The translations under genes were made by a program, and so were the position numbers. Below, piece by piece: positions 55,101-61,100 of a stretch of 64,000 nucleotides of DNA. The notes beneath the pieces are model-generated. The model searched no databases. It was given only the letters and a program-made list of their open reading frames with translations, and was not told where the DNA came from. The stretch is from Chitinophaga caseinilytica (GTDB lineage: Bacteria; Bacteroidota; Bacteroidia; Chitinophagales; Chitinophagaceae), in assembly GCF_038396765.1 (NCBI RefSeq), contig NZ_CP150096.1:4385001-4449000 (forward strand). The letters are read 5' to 3'. Within the stretch, counting starts at the first letter, position 1. Each line of letters opens with the position of its first letter.

Positions 55101-58100
55101 ATGCAGGCGCCCGGAGCGCGGGTGATCACGGAGTCGCGGCGGATCGAGATCTGGTTGCCGGGCGTACAGTTATCGGTAGCGCTCGGCATCACTGCGCCGG
55201 GGATGTTATCGCAGTTCACCGTTACGTTGGCAGGAGCCGCGCCGTTCCACACGAGGGTGGGGCGGGTGGTGTCCTGAACGGTGATCAGTTGTTCGTGGGT
55301 GGATGCGTTGCCGCAGAGGTCGGTAACGGTCCAGATACGGCGGATCGTGTAATTGCTCACACACATGCCGGATACGCGGGTAATCACGGAATCGCGGCGG
55401 ATGGTGATCGCGTTGGCAGGCGTACAATTGTCCGTAGCCGTCGGCATCACTGCTGCAGGGATAGCGTCGCAATCTACGGTGATGTTGGCAGGACGGGCAC
55501 CGTTCCAAACGATGTTCGGGCGGGTGGTATCCTGAACGGTCACCAGTTGCTGGTGCGTATTCATGTTGCCGCAGAGGTCGGTGATCCTCCATCTCCGCAT
55601 GATCTGGTAGTTGCTTACGCAGGCACCGGGGGTACGGATGATGGTGGAGTCGTACACCATTGTAATTTGATTGGCCGGCGTACAGTTGTCGGTAGCGAGC
55701 GGGATCGCCCTGGCGGGGATGGCATCGCAATTCACCGTGATGCTGGCCGGTACGGTACCGTTCCATACAAATACAGGGCGCGTAGTGTCCTGTACGGTGA
55801 TGAGCTGCTCGTGGCGGGCCACGTTACCGCAGAGGTCGGTAGCCGTCCAGATACGGCGGATCGTGTAGTTGCTGATGCAACCCGTGGTCGGGCGCGTCAC
55901 TACGGAATCGCGGCGGATCGTGATCGCGTTGGCAGGCGTACAGTTATCGGTTGCCGTCGGCATTACTGCACCAGGGATGTTGTCGCAGTTCACGGTTACG
56001 TTGGCAGGAGCGATTCCAGCCCAAACCATCGTCGGACGGGTAGTGTCCTGCACCGTGATGAGTTGTTCCCAGGTAGTGCTGTTATTGCAAAGATCGGTAG
56101 CGGTCCAGATACGACGGATCGTATAGTTGCTGATGCAACCCGTAGTCGGGCGCGTCACAACGGAATCGCGGCGGATCGTGATCGCATTCGCAGGCGTACA
56201 GTTGTCGGTAGCCGTCGGCATCACCGCGCCGGGGATATTATCACAATTCACGGTGATATTGGCAGGACGGGTTCCAGCCCAAACCAGCATCGGACGGGTA
56301 GTGTCCTGAACGGTGATCAGTTGCTCCCAGGTGGTGCTGTTGTTGCAGAGATCGGTAGCCGTCCAGATTCTGCGGATCGTGTATTTGCTGATGCAATCGG
56401 CAGGATTGCGGGTGATCACGGAATCGCGGCGGATGGTGATCGCGTTGGCAGGCGTACAATTGTCCGTAGCCGTCGGCATCACTGCGCCAGGGATATTATC
56501 ACAGTTCACCGTTACGTTGGCAGGACGGGTGCCAGACCAAACCAGCGTCGGACGGGTGGTGTCCTGCACGGTAATCAGTTGTTCCCAGGTAGTGCTGTTG
56601 TTGCAGAGGTCGGTAGCCGTCCAGATACGGCGGATCGTGTAGTTGCTCGTGCAACCCGTGGTCGGGCGCGTCACTACGGAATCGCGGCGGATCGTGATCT
56701 GGTTAGCCGGCGTACAATTGTCGGTAGCCGTCGGCATCACCGCAGCAGGGATGTTGTCGCAGTTCACCGTTACGTTGGCAGGACGGGTGCCAGCCCAAAC
56801 CAATGTCGGGCGGGTAGTGTCCTGCACCGTGATGAGCTGCTCGTGTGAAATGGCGTTTCCGCACAGATCGGTAGCCGTCCAGATGCGGCGGATCGTGTAG
56901 TTGCTCATGCAACCCGTGGTCGGGCGCGTCACAACAGAATCGCGGCGGATCGTGATCCGGTTACCAGGCGTACAATTGTCGGTAGCGGTCGGCATCACGG
57001 CGCCGGGGATGTTATCGCAGTTCACGGTGATGTTGGCAGGACGGGCGCCGGTCCACACGAGGGTGGGGCGGGTCGTATCCCGCACCGTTACCAGTTGAAC
57101 ATGCGTATCGGTGTTACCGCACAGGTCGGTAGCGATCCAGGTGCGGCGGATCTGGTAGTTGGAGATGCAGGCGGTGCTTGTACGGAGCGTGTCGAGGCGG
57201 ATGGTGATCGCCACCTGGTTCGCAGGCGTACAGTTATCCGTAGCGGTAGCGGTTACTGTGGCGGGAACCGCGTCGCAATTCACCGTCGTATCGCGCGGAG
57301 CGCCATTTACGAAGGCAAGTACCGGGCGGGTAGTGTCTTGTACGGTGATGAGCTGTTCATAACGGGCCACGTTACCGCAGAGGTCGGTGGCCGTCCAGAT
57401 ACGGCGGATCGTGTAGTTGCTGATGCAACCCGTGGTCGGGCGCGTCACTACGGAATCGCGGCGGATCACGATCACGTTGGCTGCCGTACAATTGTCAGTA
57501 GCCGTCGGCATTACCGCGCCAGGGATATTATCACAATTCACGGTGATATTGGCAGGCCTTGTTCCAGCCCAAACCATCGTCGGGCGGGTGGTATCCTGCA
57601 CTGTGATAAGTTGCTCCCAGGTGATGCTGTTGTTGCAAAGATCGGTAGCGGTCCAGATACGACGGATCGTGTAGTTGCTCGTGCAACCCGTAGTCGGGCG
57701 CGTTACAACGGAATCGCGGCGGATCGTGATCGCATTCGCAGGCGTACAGTTGTCGGTAGCCGTCGGCATCACCGCACCAGGGATATTATCACAATTCACG
57801 GTGATATTGGCAGGACGGGTTCCAGCCCAAACCAGCGTCGGACGGGTAGTGTCCTGCACAGTGATCAGTTGCTCCCAGGTAGTGCTGTTATTGCACAGGT
57901 CGGTTGCCGTCCAAATGCGGCGGATCGTGTATTTGCTGATGCAATCTGCAGGATTGCGGGTGATCACCGAATCGCGGCGGATAGTGATCGCATTGGCAGG
58001 CGTACAGTTGTCGGTAGCCGTCGGCGTCACTGCGCCAGGGATGTTATCACAGTTCACCGTTACGTTGGCAGGACGCGTTCCAGCCCAAACCAGCATCGGA

Positions 58101-61100
58101 CGGGTAGTATCCTGCACGGTGATCAGTTGCTCCCAGGTGGTGCTGTTGTTGCAAAGATCGGTTGCCGTCCAGATGCGGCGGATCGTGTATTTACTGATAC
58201 AATCGGCAGGATTGCGGGTGATCACGGAATCGCGGCGGATGGTGATCGCGTTGGCGGCCGTACAGTTATCGGTAGCCGTCGGCATCACCGCGCCAGGGAT
58301 GTTGTCGCAGTTCACGGTTACGTTGGCAGGACGGGTACCAGCCCACACCAGCGTCGGACGGGTAGTGTCCTGCACAGTGATAAGCTGCTCGTGTGAAATG
58401 GCGTTACCGCACAGGTCGGTAGCCGTCCAGATGCGGCGGATCGTGTAGTTGCTCGTGCAACCCGTAGTCGGGCGCGTCACAACGGAATCGCGACGGATCG
58501 TGATCCGGTTGCCGGGCGTACAATTGTCGGTAGCGGTCGGCATCACCGCGCCGGGGATGTTATCGCAGTTCACAGTGATGTTGGCAGGTGCGGTAGTCGC
58601 CCAAACGAGTCGGGGGAGGGTGGTGTCCTGTACCGTGATCAGCTGGATGTGCGTATCGGTGTTACCGCACAGGTCGGTAGCGATCCAGGTGCGGCGGATC
58701 TGGTAGTTGGAGATGCAGGCGGTGCTTGTACGGAGCGTATCAAGGCGGATAGTGATCGTCACCTGGTTCGCAGGCGTACAGTTATCCGTTGCAGTTGCCG
58801 TTACAGTGGCAGGAACCGCATCGCAGTTAACCGTCGTATCGCGCGGAGCGCCATTTGCGAAGGCAAGCACCGGGTTGGTGGTATCCTGCACGGTGATCAG
58901 TTGCTCCCAGGTAGTGCTGTTATTGCACAGGTCGGTAGCCGTCCAGATGCGGCGGATGGTATAGTTGCTGATGCAACCCGTGGTCGGGCGCGTCACTACG
59001 GAATCGCGGCGGATAGTGATTGCGTTTGCAGCCGTACAGTTGTCGGTAGCCGTCGGCATCACCGCGCCAGGGATATTATCACAATCTACAGTGATATTGG
59101 CAGGACGGGTACCAGCCCAAACCAGCGTCGGGCGGGTGGTATCCTGCACCGTGATCAGTTGTTCCCAGGTGGTGCTGTTGTTGCAAAGGTCAGTAGCTGT
59201 CCAGATACGACGGATCGTGTAGTTGCTCGTGCAACCCGTGGTCGGGCGCGTTACAACGGAATCGCGGCGGATCGTGATCGCATTCGCAGGCGTACAGTTG
59301 TCGGTAGCCGTCGGCATTACAGCGCCAGGGATATTATCACAATTCACAGTGATGTTGGCAGGACGGGTTCCAGCCCAAACCAGCGTCGGACGGGTAGTGT
59401 CCTGCACAGTGATCAGTTGCTCCCAGGTAGTGCTGTTATTGCACAGGTCGGTGGCCGTCCAGATTCTGCGGATCGTGTATTTACTGATGCAATCGGCAGG
59501 ATTGCGGGTGATCACGGAATCGCGGCGGATCACGATCGCATTTGCAGGTGTACAGTTGTCGGTAGCCGTCGGCATTACAGCGCCGGGGATGTTATCACAA
59601 TTCACGGTGATATTGGCAGGACGGGTGCCGGCCCAAACCAGCGTCGGACGGGTAGTATCCTGCACGGTGATCAGCTGTTCCCAGGTGGTGCTGTTATTGC
59701 AAAGATCGGTTGCCGTCCAAATTCTGCGGATCGTGTATTTACTGATGCAATCGGCAGGATTGCGGGTGATCACCGAATCGCGGCGGATGGTGATCGCGTT
59801 GGCGGCCGTACAGTTATCGGTAGCCGTCGGCATCACCGCGCCAGGGATGTTGTCGCAGTTCACGGTTACGTTGGCAGGACGGGTGCCAGCCCACACCAGC
59901 GTCGGACGGGTAGTGTCCTGCACAGTGATAAGCTGCTCGTGCGAAATGGCGTTACCGCACAGGTCGGTAGCCGTCCAGATGCGGCGGATCGTGTAGTTGC
60001 TCGTGCAACCCGTAGTCGGGCGCGTCACAACGGAATCGCGGCGGATCGTGATCGAACCGGCAGGCGAACAGTTGTCGGTAGCGGACGGCATCACGGCGCC
60101 GGGGATGTTGTCGCAGTTCACAGTGATGTTGGCAGGTGCGGTAGTCGCCCAAACGAGTCGGGGGAGGGTAGTGTCCTGTACCGTGATCAGCTGGATGTGC
60201 GTATCGGTGTTACCGCACAGGTCGGTAGCGATCCAGGTGCGGCGGATCTGGTAGTTGGAGATGCAGGCGGTGCTTGTACGGAGCGTGTCGAGGCGGATGG
60301 TGATCGCCACCTGGTTCGCAGGCGTACAGTTATCCGTTGCAGTTGCCGTTACAGTGGCAGGAACCGCATCGCAATTCACCGTCGTATCGCGCGGAGCGCC
60401 ATTTGCGAAGGCAAGCACCGGGTTGGTGGTGTCCTGAACAGTGATCAGTTGCTCCCAGGTGGTGCTGTTATTGCACAGGTCGGTAGCCGTCCAGATGCGG
60501 CGGATCGTGTAGTTGCTGATGCAACCGGTGGTCGGGCGTGTCACAACGGAATCGCGGCGGATAGTGATTGCGTTGGTAGCCGTACAGTTGTCGGTAGCCG
60601 TCGGCATCACCGCGCCAGGGATGTTATCACAATCCACGGTGATATTGGCAGGACGGGTACCAGCCCAAACCAGCGTCGGGCGGGTGGTATCCTGCACCGT
60701 GATCAGTTGTTCCCAGGTGGTGCTATTATTGCAAAGGTCAGTAGCTGTCCAGATACGACGGATCGTGTAGTTGCTCGTGCAACCCGTGGTCGGGCGCGTC
60801 ACAACAGAATCGCGGCGGATCACGATCGCGTTGGCAGCCGTACAATTGTCCGTAGCAGTAGGCATCACCGCACCAGGGATATTATCACAGTTCACCGTTA
60901 CGTTGGCAGGACGCGTTCCAGCCCAAACCAGTGTCGGACGGGTAGTATCCTGAACGGTGATCAGTTGCTCCCAGGTGGTGCTGTTGTTGCAGAGATCGGT
61001 TGCCGTCCAGATACGGCGGATCGTGTATTTGCTAATGCAATCGGCAGGATCGCGGGTGATCACCGAATCGCGGCGGATCACGATCGCGTTGGCAGCCGTA

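Noticed and set aside
50477..56848. Plus-strand open frame of 2,123 codons antisense to the giant adhesin, with similar long frames at 57095-58396 and 62061-63350
   Set aside because: The frame stays open only because the 258-bp repeats are a multiple of three and the same stop-free complement is repeated. The protein would be a monotonous VGSRPGADEAVV-like repeat of no known type, while the minus strand codes clear HYR/CHU_C domains.
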